64,000 nt of DNA from Pyronema omphalodes (Eukaryota; Ascomycota; Pezizomycetes; Pezizales; Pyronemataceae): positions 558,001-622,000 of the forward strand of contig JAJJXM010000028.1 of the NCBI GenBank assembly GCA_024516155.1, written 5' to 3'. The first letter of the stretch is position 1. Every line of letters starts with the position of its first letter. The position numbers were made by a program, and so were the translations under genes. Below are positions 33,850 through 45,857 of this stretch, piece by piece. Below the pieces are notes generated by a model. That model made no database searches, was not told the origin of the DNA, and saw nothing but the letters and a program-made list of their open reading frames with translations.

Positions 33850-34214
33850 ATGTCAACCACCACCGCAACCGGAGCTTCTCCCGCAGAATACCCTCGTCTC
33901 CCCACTATCCGCTCGAGGGTTACCGACTTTCCTCAGTGTACCTTCCCCAGTACGTTTCCCCAGCTATCCTCAACCGCCATCTCCATCAACTTCCCCAGCT
34001 TCCCATCGATCAACCCATCACTAACACCAACACAGAATACGTAGTCGCAGTCCTCACCGGCCTCACAAACGGTACAATCCCGACAGCACCACCAGGAAGA
34101 GGCAGAGCACACATGGATTTCGCCGAGTTACAGCGAGCAGTAGAGTCGGGAAAAGTCGGCGAGAGGAGTACATGTGAGGAGGTTATGAGACATGTTACTT
34201 GGGTTCGTGGGTGA
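33850..34214 (+). CDS. Small two-exon protein, 92 aa, unknown
   Basis: Exons 33850-33949 and 34036-34214 are joined across an 86-bp intron with a GTACGT donor and a CTAACACCAACACAG end. The product is 92 aa and soluble: a Thr/Ala-rich start (MSTTTATGASPAEYPRLPTI), then a helical-looking region KYVVAVLTGLTNGTIPTAPP and VGERSTCEEVMRHVTWVRG. There is no signal peptide or membrane span. The correct splice signals and C/A-rich leader support expression. The family is not recognised. Confidence 0.6.
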
Positions 34215-35720
34215 TCGCGTGGAAGTGGTATGATACCATTGCAGCGACGATGGGGATGGAGTAGGTGATAGCTTTCATCAACCGCGTCGCATCACCACAT
34301 GAAAAAAGTTATGTATAAGGGAGTTTTCTATGGCGCAGGCGCAGGATGTTTTTTTTTTTGGTTTCTTGTCTTTCTGTTTCCTTTTTTTTTTTTTTTTGGC
34401 AACCTTTCATCGTCGTCGGATTGAGTATATTGGTAGGCATACGTGTATACGCGCCGGGGGTTGGGCTGTATTTTTTTTTCTATTTGGTTTTGAACTGGCT
34501 GGGTTTGGGTTGCGATATCGGAGTTTTTAGGAGTATGTAATTGAAATTTGTCATTTTTTTTTCTGTCTATCACACCACATCACATATCGAAGCTATAGTA
34601 TGTAGAGCTAAAAAGTTTATCGGCATCGATTATCGGCATTACATCATCATACCGCACACTGGAAACTGAACGATGCGCGCGCGTGTAGTGTGGGGAACGA
34701 AGGAATAAAAAAAAGAAAGAAAGAAAGAAAGAAAGAAAGAGAGAAAAAAAGAAAGAAAGAAAGAAAGAAAGAAAGGAAGACTCGAAAAAGTATCCATCAT
34801 CGTATGTATGTATCTCGGAGCCAGAATGGTTCTTTAATAATAAGACATATAACATCCGAAATGAATGGATGATTTCATGTGATGTACTCCACCCGAGTAT
34901 GCCATGGCATACCGTCCTGTACCATACATATAAACCACCATATCATGGGTTCATCACATCACAATATTGTAACTTGAACCTACGGCCTATCATCGGCATC
35001 GGCATCGGCATCATATCATCTTTTTCAATAAAGCGAGCCATAGAATCAAATGCGATACAGATGATGATGATGGTATAGTTGATTCAAGATGGAATTTGTG
35101 ATGATCATTGGCATGTATTGGATTTTGAATGAGATGTCGCACTGCAGAGCTATCAGAATATCACTTATCATAACACTTCAAAAAGAAATAAGAAAGAAAA
35201 GAAAAAAAATTATGACCGACATATGGCCAGTCTGAGGTGGTGTTTAAATTGCATGTAAATAGCTAAAGTATGGTGTCCCATATGTCTCACATTGCTTCAC
35301 TCTCACATCATAGCCCAAACTTTCATCTCATCTGCAACATCTCTATTTATGCTTTTTTTAACAAAAAAGAATACTAGACATCGCAGATAGCCACCTCATA
35401 AAACTGGCTTACAAATACTAACAAAAAAAGCACACAAAAAAGAGAAAAAACTAAACATCGAGAGAAAAAAAAAAAGATGATATAGTAACGATAACAAAAA
35501 AAATTCCGCCGCTTGATCTACCGTCGCTAAGTTTGCTCATAAGATGAAGGACCAAGAACCAAAGAAAAATGGAAAACTGATGAACATGAGACCCCCATAG
35601 CAAAAATTGCGTAAAATAAAATGAACAAAAAAACAAGAAACAAGCATTAAATCGCAGCACCCTATTGCCATTGGCTTCATTGACTCGTAGTTATAGGTGG
35701 AACTGGCGGGCGTGCGGGAT
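34215..35720. other. Intergenic 1.5 kb, low complexity
   Basis: The downstream regions of the 92-aa gene and of TOR. T-runs at 34350-34400, a (GAAA)n tract at 34707-34776, short GGCATC repeats near 34991-35010, and A-rich sequence towards the TOR stop codon. No gene. Confidence 0.6.
34707..34776. repeat. (GAAA)n microsatellite
   Basis: About 70 bp of GAAA units, interrupted once by GAGAGAAAAAAA. The frames through it on both strands are spurious. Confidence 0.95.
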
Positions 35721-38700
35721 TTACCAAAAGGAACACCAACCTAAGAAAAAAAATAATGCGTTAGTCAATGCTACTTTCACTCTATGTCGAAGATTCTGTG
35801 AATACATACCGATATAATGCTGGCACAAATTCTCCAAATTCGTCGCCTGATCAATCAATCTCGCCACTTGTTTCGGCACCTCAAGTTCCTCTTCCGCCTT
35901 GAAATCAGTTCCAGTAAGCTTCGCCTTAACTCTCTCCAACACCTGAATTGCTCTCTGGTTCTGCAATTCTGGTTTAATAATCTCCTCTCTTGGATCCGGT
36001 AGTGCAATGATACTCCGTCTTCTTCCACCCTCCTGCATCTCTTGTGCCGCTGGTGATTCCTTAGTTCCAAGACGCCAGTGCATAAGCGGATCATGCATAA
36101 AGGCCTCCAATACAGCCATCAGGGACTCCTTATTTTCCCTGAGAACCTTCATGACCGCTTCACAAGTCGTTCTAAAGGATCCTTCGATGTTGCTGACTTC
36201 CATGGCGTAGGTCAACATGCGAGTCAACCGGAAGGGAACCTTCTCGGGATACTTCTCACGGTGCATAGCAACCTCGAAACAATCTCCGAAATCGATATGG
36301 ATAACCTTTCCAGTGATTCTGTGCAACATCAAGTTGGAAGGATGTCTATCACCAAGTCCCAAGATGTATCCAACCATAGACATCACACCAAGGGAGCGAG
36401 TGTAGTTGGTACGTCTATCCAACCAGGCTTCAGAGGATTTGGATTTCAACCAAAGTACGCGATAAAGATCCTGGCCGGTAGTGTTATCAAGTGCATAGCC
36501 GAATACTTCAACCTTTTGCATTAGCGTAAGGTTATCGTAATCCGGTGCCATCTGCAACATGATACGATGCTCGATATTAAGAAGGATCTTTCGGCTTTCA
36601 CGGTATTCTCTAATCAACACATGCAGAGTATCGGAGTCTGGAACCCATCCAAGGAGACCTGAGTTCTGAGACAAGGGGATGACGGGGTATTGCTGGATAT
36701 TCAAGTGGCGCTTGAAACATTCCGAGTCGACAGACAACAAGGTGTTGACTAATCCGAACAATTGCATGACTCGCTCGTCTTGACGGATATCTTCGTGACC
36801 CTTGAGAGCGTATTGATAGGAGGTACCGTCTGATCCCTTGATAGTTAATTTTCTCGGACGCTGCTTGGAGGAAATGACACTAAAGGTAGGTTCAAAGCCA
36901 ACAATCTTGACAACGGGCTTGCCGCTGTGGTAAGTTCCAGGAACAGCAAGGTCGAGATCCTTGGCATCCTGTAGTTTGGGCGAAACATATTGTAGGTCAA
37001 GCGTGGTCAACTGGGGCAGTTGACGGGAAATCTTCCGGAATACTTGGTAATACAAATCCCAGGCCTGATTAAGGTCACCGACTTCCTTGGTTCGCTTGTA
37101 GGTCATGCACCATTCCTTTGCATCGTGAAGATCACGACCGAAGGCTTGGTGGAAGGAGATTTCACGCAGCGTTTCGGGGCCCTAACATTCACATTAGTAT
37201 CACTTCATTCAAAGGAAGTAGGGGAAGACGACTCACTCTCTCCAACATTTCATGCAAAGGCTCCAATGTCTTAAACATCATATCCGGATTGTGGTCCCCG
37301 AAGTACAACCGAGATGCCTCCTCCAACCCCTCATGCCAGAGTTCATGCCACAGGACAGCGACTCTTATTAGCTCCTGACTGACCAGCTCCGCCTGTACGA
37401 CCAGGGTAGCCGAGTGACTCTTCATGTTATCCATAATCTGCATTGCGCTTGTCTTTCTTCTAGACAACTGTGACTTGGCCGCAACAGTAAGGGGGTAAAC
37501 CAATGCCTGGGGGTGGCGTTGTCCAACATCCGCAAGAAGCTGGTGGATGGTACGACGAACCGTAGGATCGGGCTGGTTGATACGAGCGATAAGCTGGGGA
37601 ATAACCTCGAGCCAGACATCGACTGAAATCGTCTGGAAGCCGTCTGTAACGGTCGTGTTAACCTCCGGGTTTCCACCGTGTGTGAACCACAACGTCAACA
37701 ATCTCAAAGTATCCTGTAACGAAGATCCTGAGGACAAGTTGATAGACTTGAAGAATCCTTGAATGGCCGGAATAACATGATCTCTAACGACGCTCAGAGG
37801 GATGTTGTTCGGCTCTCCTCCAGCACTAGCTGCATTCACAACCTCAAAGTTTGCCAATGCCCATGCGTGCCATGCCTTGTACCAGTCCTTATGGAAATGC
37901 GTAGCCTTGTAGTACGAGTCGAGAATCTTATTCGCAATCGCCGGGTTGGTTTGCCAGTTCTTGTTCTGGAGCACTTGCCAAGCACCCTGCTTCAAGAAAC
38001 ATCTGGCAAGGAGGCGAGTGTTCTCGATGACGTGGGGCATGATCTGGATATTCGCAATGGTATTGTTGGCACTTGCCGCTTGTTGCATGTTGTTGTGTAA
38101 ATCCTTCGATAGGGAATCGGTGAACTCCAAGAGGTGGTTAAGTGCTGCCTGATGAGATCCGGTGGACCACATGAACTTCAACCTAGCATATGTAACCTGT
38201 GGTGGCACAGTTGCCATTCCAACAGCATCAAGGCTCTGGTTGGGTGGTAGAAGTGAGTTAAGAGACTTCTCCGCCAATCCGATACGTCCAGACTTGCGAC
38301 ACAAGTTGGAGAACTTGATCCACATGTCCATATTCTCCACTGGAGAGATAACCAAGGCGCGGACCTTGAGCATACGCTGCCAGACTTCGACGTTGCGCTG
38401 ACACCCTTTAAGTCTCTTGGTCCAGGTACGACGCATAACCTCTTGTTTCTCCGGCTGGTCGTGACATTGCTTGTAGGTGATGATTTCCTCCAACTCTGCC
38501 AACATCTGTACACGCACGATGACCGAGTAAGCTCTGTTGTAAGACTCTCCGACCAATGCAGACAACTCGGTATCCAATCCTTCGCGGGCCTTCTCGATAT
38601 GCTTAGCCGCTTCCTCAAAGTGGTTTCTGTGAAGCGCCAAAATGGCTCCAAAGAAGCTTCTATCCGGCGAGTGCTCCTTCATGACGGAAATGTATTCGTC

Positions 38701-41700
38701 CATCAAACTCCACTGTCCAAGACCCCAAGCCGCAGCAGCAGCCAATGGGGCAATGTGGCGTTGAACCTCTCTATTTGCAGAACGCCACTTCTCTTGAGCC
38801 AAGGAGGAAAGATGATCCCATTCTCCGAGGGCGTGTAAACATCGCATTTTACCCATAGTAATATCGATGGAATCCGGCTCGGTGAGTTCCTTCTCCTGAT
38901 AGGCTTTGAGAGCCTCCTCCCATCGCTGCAACTTCTCGAACCAAGACTCTCGTAGGGGAACATCGGAGTAGACCTGGGCTCTACGGAGGATACCGATAGC
39001 GGCATCGCTCTGCTGCAAGAGGTTGTTGATCGAGATCAAGGCTTCGATGGTGTTTGGCTGAGGCTCCTGCAAGAACTCCAATTCTTTGTAATGAAGTGCT
39101 TTGGCGTAGGCGTGGCACTTGGCAGCATAAACTCCGAGGGTACGGATGTCGATGGGCAGAGCTTTGTCGTCGTGCTCCATAAACTCAGCTAGGTTCAAAA
39201 GGATCTGCAGAATTTCGGGAGGAATGTTTGGTGAGATAAGGGCCGTCTCAATCGAACGGACAAGTTCCTCTTGGAACTGTTCGTAAAGTTCGGTCCAACA
39301 AGAAACGAAAGCAGCGTTGAACAAATCTCTGGCGAGCGGGTAGTAAGCTCCTGCCAGTCCAGCACAGGCGCGCAATGCGTGTGATGGGGACTGCTTCAAT
39401 AACTCCACTGAGAAGCGACGAATCCACTCCTGCCAATCCTCCTTTGTACTCCGTTGTGAAGCTTCCCAAGCCGTCTTGAGGTGCTGTTGGTTAACCGGGA
39501 GCTTCTTAGGCCCGAAGTCGGCAAATGACACCTCATCTGGTTTCTCGGCAAACTTCTCGTCCGGTGATAAATCTTGTGGTAATGGCTCTCCCTTGAGAAG
39601 CTTACTAACAAGAAGCTCATAGTTGGAGTGCTGGATCTTGTTGATTTGAAGAATCTTGTTGATCATGGGGATAAAGTGCGTGTAGTCGTGACCAAGTTGG
39701 AATACAAGAGCACTAAGTGTGTCTAGAGCACAGGTGCGTAATTCAGCAGGAGAGTTGATTAGGATTCGAGAAAGAGGGTGTATGATTCGCGAGGCATGAT
39801 CGCTAATATTGACCTTGCGGGACAACTTGGCTATAGTCTCCATAGCAGCCTTTCTGGTGGTGGCACGCTGACCAGGCTTCTCCATCAGGCGAACGATGAC
39901 GGGAATGATAAGGTGCATGTATTCTTCTGCCGAGGAGCCAAAAACGACAAATGCATGTAGGACTTTCTCAGCCGTGGAAGGAGCAGAAGGAGATGCAGTC
40001 TCTAAAACCGACAACATCAAGGGAAGAAGCTGGGCAAGGTGGACCTTGAACTCGCCCTCCAAGGAATGGGCAATAGCCTCAATAAGGTTGAGAATGGTTC
40101 CTTGAAGAGTAGAGTTAGGGTTCCAATACTCCCTAATCAAAGCCAAGATATCCGGCAGGAAATTCCGGATGTGCTGCTTAACAATGGAAACCAACAGAGA
40201 CAAATTGTTAAAGTATTGATCCAGCTTGCTCGGGGTACATTGTCTGGTGACAGAAATAAATCCCGGAATAATTTGCGGTAGGAAAGTAACGCATTTTAAT
40301 CCCAGGGTCTTAAAAATGTTCATAATGGCTTCAATGACGGAAGAGTGGTGCTGTCCCAAGGAAGGGTCCTTCAGCATATTCATCAGGGAATTAATAACCA
40401 CGGTCGGGTAGTACTCCTCACTACTCGGTGTCAATCCACCCATAATGAGAGAGACATCGGTAACTGAGTGTGCTTGTTCGCTGAGATGTGCATCTGCGCT
40501 GTGTTCGACAGTTTGGTGTTTGTAAGGATCCAAAGCTCCAAGAATTCCCATGAGCTTGATAGTTTCTTTCCGTAGAGTAGTATTCTGTTCGGTTTTGACA
40601 ATGTTGACGAGAATTGTCAACAGCTGGGGGTACTCTAGGTATGGATCGATGACATAGCCAGAGTTGCTAGCCAATTGACCAAGAGTTCTGAGAGCGGCAT
40701 CCCGCTTTGCGGGTGAGCTCTGATCTTGCAGGGTCTCAATAATGAGGGGCATTAACTCTGGAATGTAGGGTAGCATAGCCTCTCCTCCGACCGTCGCCAG
40801 TTCTCCAAGAGCCGTCATAATGCTAGACGCGACACCCGCGCTAGCATCCCTAGCCTTCGGCAACAGTACAGTAACCATAGGCTCGACATACGGCTGAATG
40901 AGCTTTTGTGATGCTGCAACGAGATGGCTGAGGAGTTTGGCGCTTTCCTCTTTGTTGCGGGAAACATTCGAGTACTCCAGTTCCGTCAAAAGCTGGATCA
41001 ACGTCTTTCGTAACGAAGGCATGACATAAGCTGGGTTGTGCAGCGTTAACCGTCCTATAATGGTGATAGCAGCCTCCCGGATCGCAAACATCTCATCGTT
41101 AAGAGCTAAGAATAGAGATCTGACATTTTCAGCCTTTGCGAGGTGGCGGTCGAATCGGGCGTCCAGTGAGAGTAGAACAATCTTCCTGATCTCGGGATCC
41201 GGGTCAGCAATCGCAACTGTCAATAGCCGTTCCATGACCTCTCCGACGACCTGAATTGCGTGATTACTAGTCTGATAGCAAATCGGGTCTCTGACGAAGA
41301 GTTGACAGCAGGTGAGAGCAGCGGCCTTTCGAACTTCGGTGTTGTCGTCTTCGACGTATTTCATAGCAACGTCTCGGACGAACTCATTCAAAACATGATC
41401 TAAAAACTACATTAGCTGGTTGATTTGACCACGAGGGACAATAAACATACTCGTAAAATCAAAGGATCCCAGTGTGTGAAGGGCCAAAGTAATCTCGGCA
41501 TCCCGTTCTTCTGGGGTAACTCCATCCTTATGTTGTCTTGTAATGACCGCTGCAGAGGGGGCTGCGTTCATGGGTGAACCTAATGGCTTGAACGGCCTTC
41601 CACTCAGAACAATACTGATCATGTTCAACAACCTCTCCTGGATAGTCGGCAACAACGGCGGAATATAATGCGACAGATCCACCAACGCCTGAGTAAGTTT

Positions 41701-43254
41701 CGCGCTCAATCCGCAAGCAAAGATAAGATCCAATAGCTCATGCATATATTTTGTTAGAGCCTGACCAACTGCCGTTGCAAGCATACTGATACACTCAAAT
41801 ATCGGTGCCTCCTGCTCTGCTCGCTGTGTTCGATTTCTTCCCCGGGCAGAAAGTCCCTCCTTTACGCTTCCAAGGATTGCGTCCAGATACGGCTGCATTG
41901 CACTTCCAACCGCCAAGCCGATCTCTCCTATTGCCTTGTAGGCTGCTCCTCGTTCTTCTGGGTCCTTTTTCTTCAACTGACTCTGAAGGTGCATCATAAA
42001 CTTATGAAGATAACCTGCGTTAAAGTCATGAGGAGAGTAACGCGCCAAACTAGGAATCATCTTGATCGTTAGTCGCCGAATGCCGGGATCTCGATGGTCT
42101 TTAAATCGCAACACAACATCGCATGAGTCTCGGTAGGAATCTTTCATAAACATTCCGGCAGTATCCAAAAGTTGGAGATATATCAGCAAACTTCCGTGTG
42201 TTGCGTCTGTTGATCCGATTCGCAGTCCTTGTCGTGCCTCCTCGAGGATCTTGGAATACCAGCTGTCTCGGTTCTTCTGGTCTCGGTGCTTCATGATTTG
42301 TAAACAGCTTGCTAACGCTTCAGCTGCTGTTTCCCGGATTAACACCTTTGGATCCCTCAACGCAACCCAGATCAAATCCAAAATTTGCGGTATGAACCCA
42401 TAAATCAAAGTCTGTGAGCTCCTTGCTAATTCTCTCAACAGCAATACTGACGCAAACCGTCTATTCTCTTGGCGATCAATTTGTAGCCACTCTAGAGCCT
42501 GCTTCATCTCTGATTCTACAAGTTCACTCGTCAAAGTTCCTCCTGGTGCTGCGAGTTGACCAAGGGTCTTTGCTGCTAATACCATACAGTGGTTGTCGTT
42601 ACCCCGCATGATACTACGAAGGTAGTTCGCATACCGTGTCGTCTTCTGTGTACTATCATCGTGGTCGACGTCGATGAGAACTCCGAGGGAGAGGATACCG
42701 CCAATTTTGTCATGAGATTCGGCGGAGTGAATGAATTCCGAGACTTTGCGGTTGACTTCGGCGTAGTAGTAGGTGAGACGCTCGGGAGGAAGCTCTGTGG
42801 GGTGTTAGTTGCTGACATTTGAAATCCAAAGGCACAGACGCGTGGAGCGCTGAGATTCAACAGGACCGACGGGAAGGTAGCCAAGCGACCGATTCAGGGA
42901 GCTTATTCGGCAAGTTCGCCAGGCCGTAAACTCGGAGCCGTGAGGTAATAAGGGCAGCTTCGCGATCTCTACTCTTCCCGCCTCCGTTTATCGCATCTCA
43001 AGATTGGAAAAGCTCACCTCTACTACTAATCTCCAAATGCAGCTTGAGATCGTTCACCGCCTTTTGCCGTACATCCTCATGCCTATCAACCCCTCGTCAG
43101 CTCAGCTCTGCATTGGTTAACCCCTCCCCCTCCTCGCGTACTCGCCGCCTTTTGCGACGACAAGCAGCAAGCGGAGAAAGCGAAGAAAGTTCATGAGAAA
43201 AGGGACCCACTTTGAACGTATATCACTAAATATCCTCTCTACCTGAGCGGCCAT
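35721..43254 (-). CDS. TOR: TOR serine/threonine protein kinase
   Basis: Six exons: 43254-43211, 43082-43018, 42794-41451, 41399-37237, 37181-35810 and 35740-35721, giving 2335 aa in frame. TOR is the PI3K-like kinase of TORC1/TORC2 that couples nutrients to growth. Residues 1 to about 1200 are HEAT repeats, followed by the FAT domain. The FRB domain spans about 1835-1930. The kinase domain carries Lys1999 ([14 protein letters not shown]), the catalytic loop [11 protein letters not shown] (Asp2140) and HIDFGD (Asp2159). The FATC ends in the invariant GWCSFW, the last residues being supplied by a 20-nt exon. FRB residues Ser1847 (EEASRLYFG), Trp1913 and Phe1920, equivalent to mTOR S2035, W2101 and F2108, are present, so FKBP12-rapamycin binding is predicted. 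The first two exons (44 and 65 nt) were found by phase and by family N-terminus ([20 protein letters not shown]). Confidence 0.98.
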
Positions 43255-45857
43255 GCTGGGCTGCCTCTAAGCTCCGTGCTATCGTCGCCGCCCGGTCGTG
43301 TCTGCGCGTGTCCTGGATATCACTTGCTCACTCGTCGCCCGTGGAAATTATGAATTAATAGAGGATTATCTCGCTTCAGGGCGGGGCGGGGTATCTTGTT
43401 CTTCGTGTCGTGGAGTTGAGTGAGTGGCTTTGCGTCGTTGATGCTTTGCTCGATGCTCAGGTCTCGCAGCGAAGGCGGCCGCGCGAGGTGCTGGGACACT
43501 AGCTGGTTGAGGCTTAGCACACCGAATGGCGTGTGATCGAGAAGAGTTACACAAGAACGCAGCTGATGGAATTGTTTCGGGAGAGAAATCAGTTTCGGAA
43601 TTGAAACGGACCCACTGAAATGACGGCGGGTAGATAAGCGATAGCAATAAATGGGACAGAGGTTTGGGGAAAAGTGGGGTTTGGACGAGTGGAGGCAGTC
43701 GGGGCATGGAATATCACGCTGAATTTCTTGGACCCCAGGTCACATCCACGGCAGTTGTCGAATATCTATCCTTCGTGGACATATCCGGGCTCGCTCAGCG
43801 TATTATTAGATAACAATAACCGTCGGATACCGTGGATTATAATTTGGCACATTATTTCCAGAATAAATCAAACAATCCAACCATCTGTGGGAATAAAACT
43901 TTACAATACGGGTTATATAGCCAACAGAAATCCCATCTGTATGCGAATCGAATTTAAATCATTTGTGCTGAAATCCTGAAACTATTTCGCATAAACTGAA
44001 TAGCCGTATTTTGAACGGTTTTTGTTGGCGATTACGTACTGATGTCGTCACTCAGTAAATAATGCCTCGCACGCAATCATACTCCAGATCCGGATGTTTT
44101 ACCATTATTATTTAATCACCAGTTGAGAAACCTCTTGATATCTGTCGATCAACTTATCATTATCCAACATTTACATTTCTTTATTTAACGCAAACAACTA
44201 ATATGCACCAGAAGCCTCTTTCCGAGGGTGTACGGTACCGTGACAAAAGTGACCGTCACTTTTCTGTGCTAAGCGCCGCGCGGGGTGACGGTCACTTTTG
44301 TCCAGCACCTCGTACATTAGGATATGAGGAAGCAGTCAGCATCATACAGTAGCCCCCTCCCCATCTCCCAAATTAATGCACGGGTAAAACCCCTTCGGTT
44401 GAGTCAGTTGCTCATGTAGAAATATTTTGTGGCAAAATGTACCTGAGGGAATATGTCGTTGAAATATAAAATCTTACTAGATCATCAGCGCTAAAACCAT
44501 GCTGTGATGGTTGTGGCGAGTGGTCCGCGAAACGATAGATAGTTATTGAGTCAGATATCAGGTAAAAATAGTGTGAGTAACACGTCCAACCAACATGTAA
44601 TCATCAAATACCTGCATTCAAAATTTTATGATAGTGGAATTACGATTGCAAGAAATTGTTTTAAATCCCTCAAGTTGGTTCCACGGAATTTACCGAGTGA
44701 GAACATGTGATTAGGGATTGGTGAAATGAACATACATCTTGTGCGGAGTGATATTGAAGGGACTATGACGTGGCGTATTGTAGAGTTTTCAACGGAGTCT
44801 TAATAAAGAATAAGCAGATTTTAGCTTGAGAACCTGTGGGTTGACGTAATTCCGATGATAAGCAGTATGGATATTGTTAAGCGACGTTTACCGCCGAAGA
44901 TTGTTATTACCGGCAATACGTGCGCCAGAGTCAGCTATATATCTTCACCGAAATCCTATGTATCCAAACACCGTATCCCCCTCAAATTTATTTCTCTGCC
45001 AAATATTTTTGACATAGCTAGTACATCAGAAGGGTTACGCCCTTGTATTCATCGTGGGAAATGGAAGGGAGAGGCGCTGCAGCATGATGCCGACCATCTC
45101 CTCATCTCCGGACAGGCTTCAGGGGAAACACACTTCTAATGAATGAATGATTTGTGCCGAGGATGTTTAATATATACTATCATCTGACTAACTGTCCAAC
45201 CTTCAGTAGTTTCTTCAAAGGCTTCACTGGACAGATGAGGAGGCCACCCCAGTATGATGCTGACTAGCTCCTCGTGCCCCAATGTGCACCTACGGAGAAC
45301 GGCTTTTTGTATGTAATATTTGCTGTGTTGAGTAGAGAAATAGAATCATTGGGCAACAATACAAATTAGCTAGCGATGCATAGACTTTCCGAGTGACATA
45401 CTGTGAAATGGGCAGACATCGAGTGGAAGTACGTGGAGGACCCTATGTAGTCCGACGGTGATCATGCTTCTGATCGTTCAATCACTAAAAATTTCTTTAT
45501 ATTCCATCTTTCTCTCTATCCACACTGTCTCTCTCCGCAAAGCCACCAAGGTCAATATGAGCAAAAGATATCACGAGGTTTTCGAATATTCCATTTCGTC
45601 GTAAGAATTCACTATGTTTAGTCTCGTTTTCTCTGGTTCCGAATATCAGTCACAACATCTATAATACTCCTTAAGCTTACAAGCATCAGTTTCTATTTGT
45701 TCATCGCCAACAAAGTATTAGTAATATCCCCGCGGAACCCGGCCTCGTCGTCGCGTCTCACAGAGTACATACATACACCTTGTTAGCGCGTTCGCGTCCG
45801 CCGCCTTCAACACTTTACGCGCGTCTTCGCGTTCATAACTCTGCGAAGTCAGGCAAT
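43255..45857. other. 2.6 kb divergent spacer between TOR and Tof1
   Basis: This holds the promoters of the divergent TOR and Tof1 genes. It also has a strong inverted repeat at 44242-44302, and two imperfect copies of a GCATGATGCCGACCATCTCCTC-like block (about 45082 and 45252). No supported gene. Confidence 0.55.
44242..44302. repeat. 18-bp perfect inverted repeat (hairpin), with internal palindrome
   Basis: Arm 1, GACAAAAGTGACCGTCAC (44242-44259), is exactly reverse-complementary to arm 2, GTGACGGTCACTTTTGTC (44285-44302). Arm 1 also begins a 19-bp palindrome, AAAAGTGACCGTCACTTTT (44245-44263). The outer flanks GTACGGT and ACCTCGTAC are also partly complementary. The 25-bp loop is G/C-rich (AAGCGCCGCGCGGG). 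Confidence 0.9.

Noticed and set aside
34580..34855. Phe/Ser/Leu-rich and Lys-rich frames
   Set aside because: They are produced by the (GAAA)n microsatellite.
42576..42884. A 102-codon frame beginning MATFPSV at the TOR 5' end
   Set aside because: Its frame disagrees with the TOR N-terminus. The stretch 42795-43017 behaves as an intron with CTAAC branch and CACAG acceptor, and the upstream exons restore the family sequence.
43366..43979. Frames of about 100 codons on both strands upstream of TOR
   Set aside because: No motif and low-complexity composition; the region is best explained as the TOR promoter and 5' UTR.
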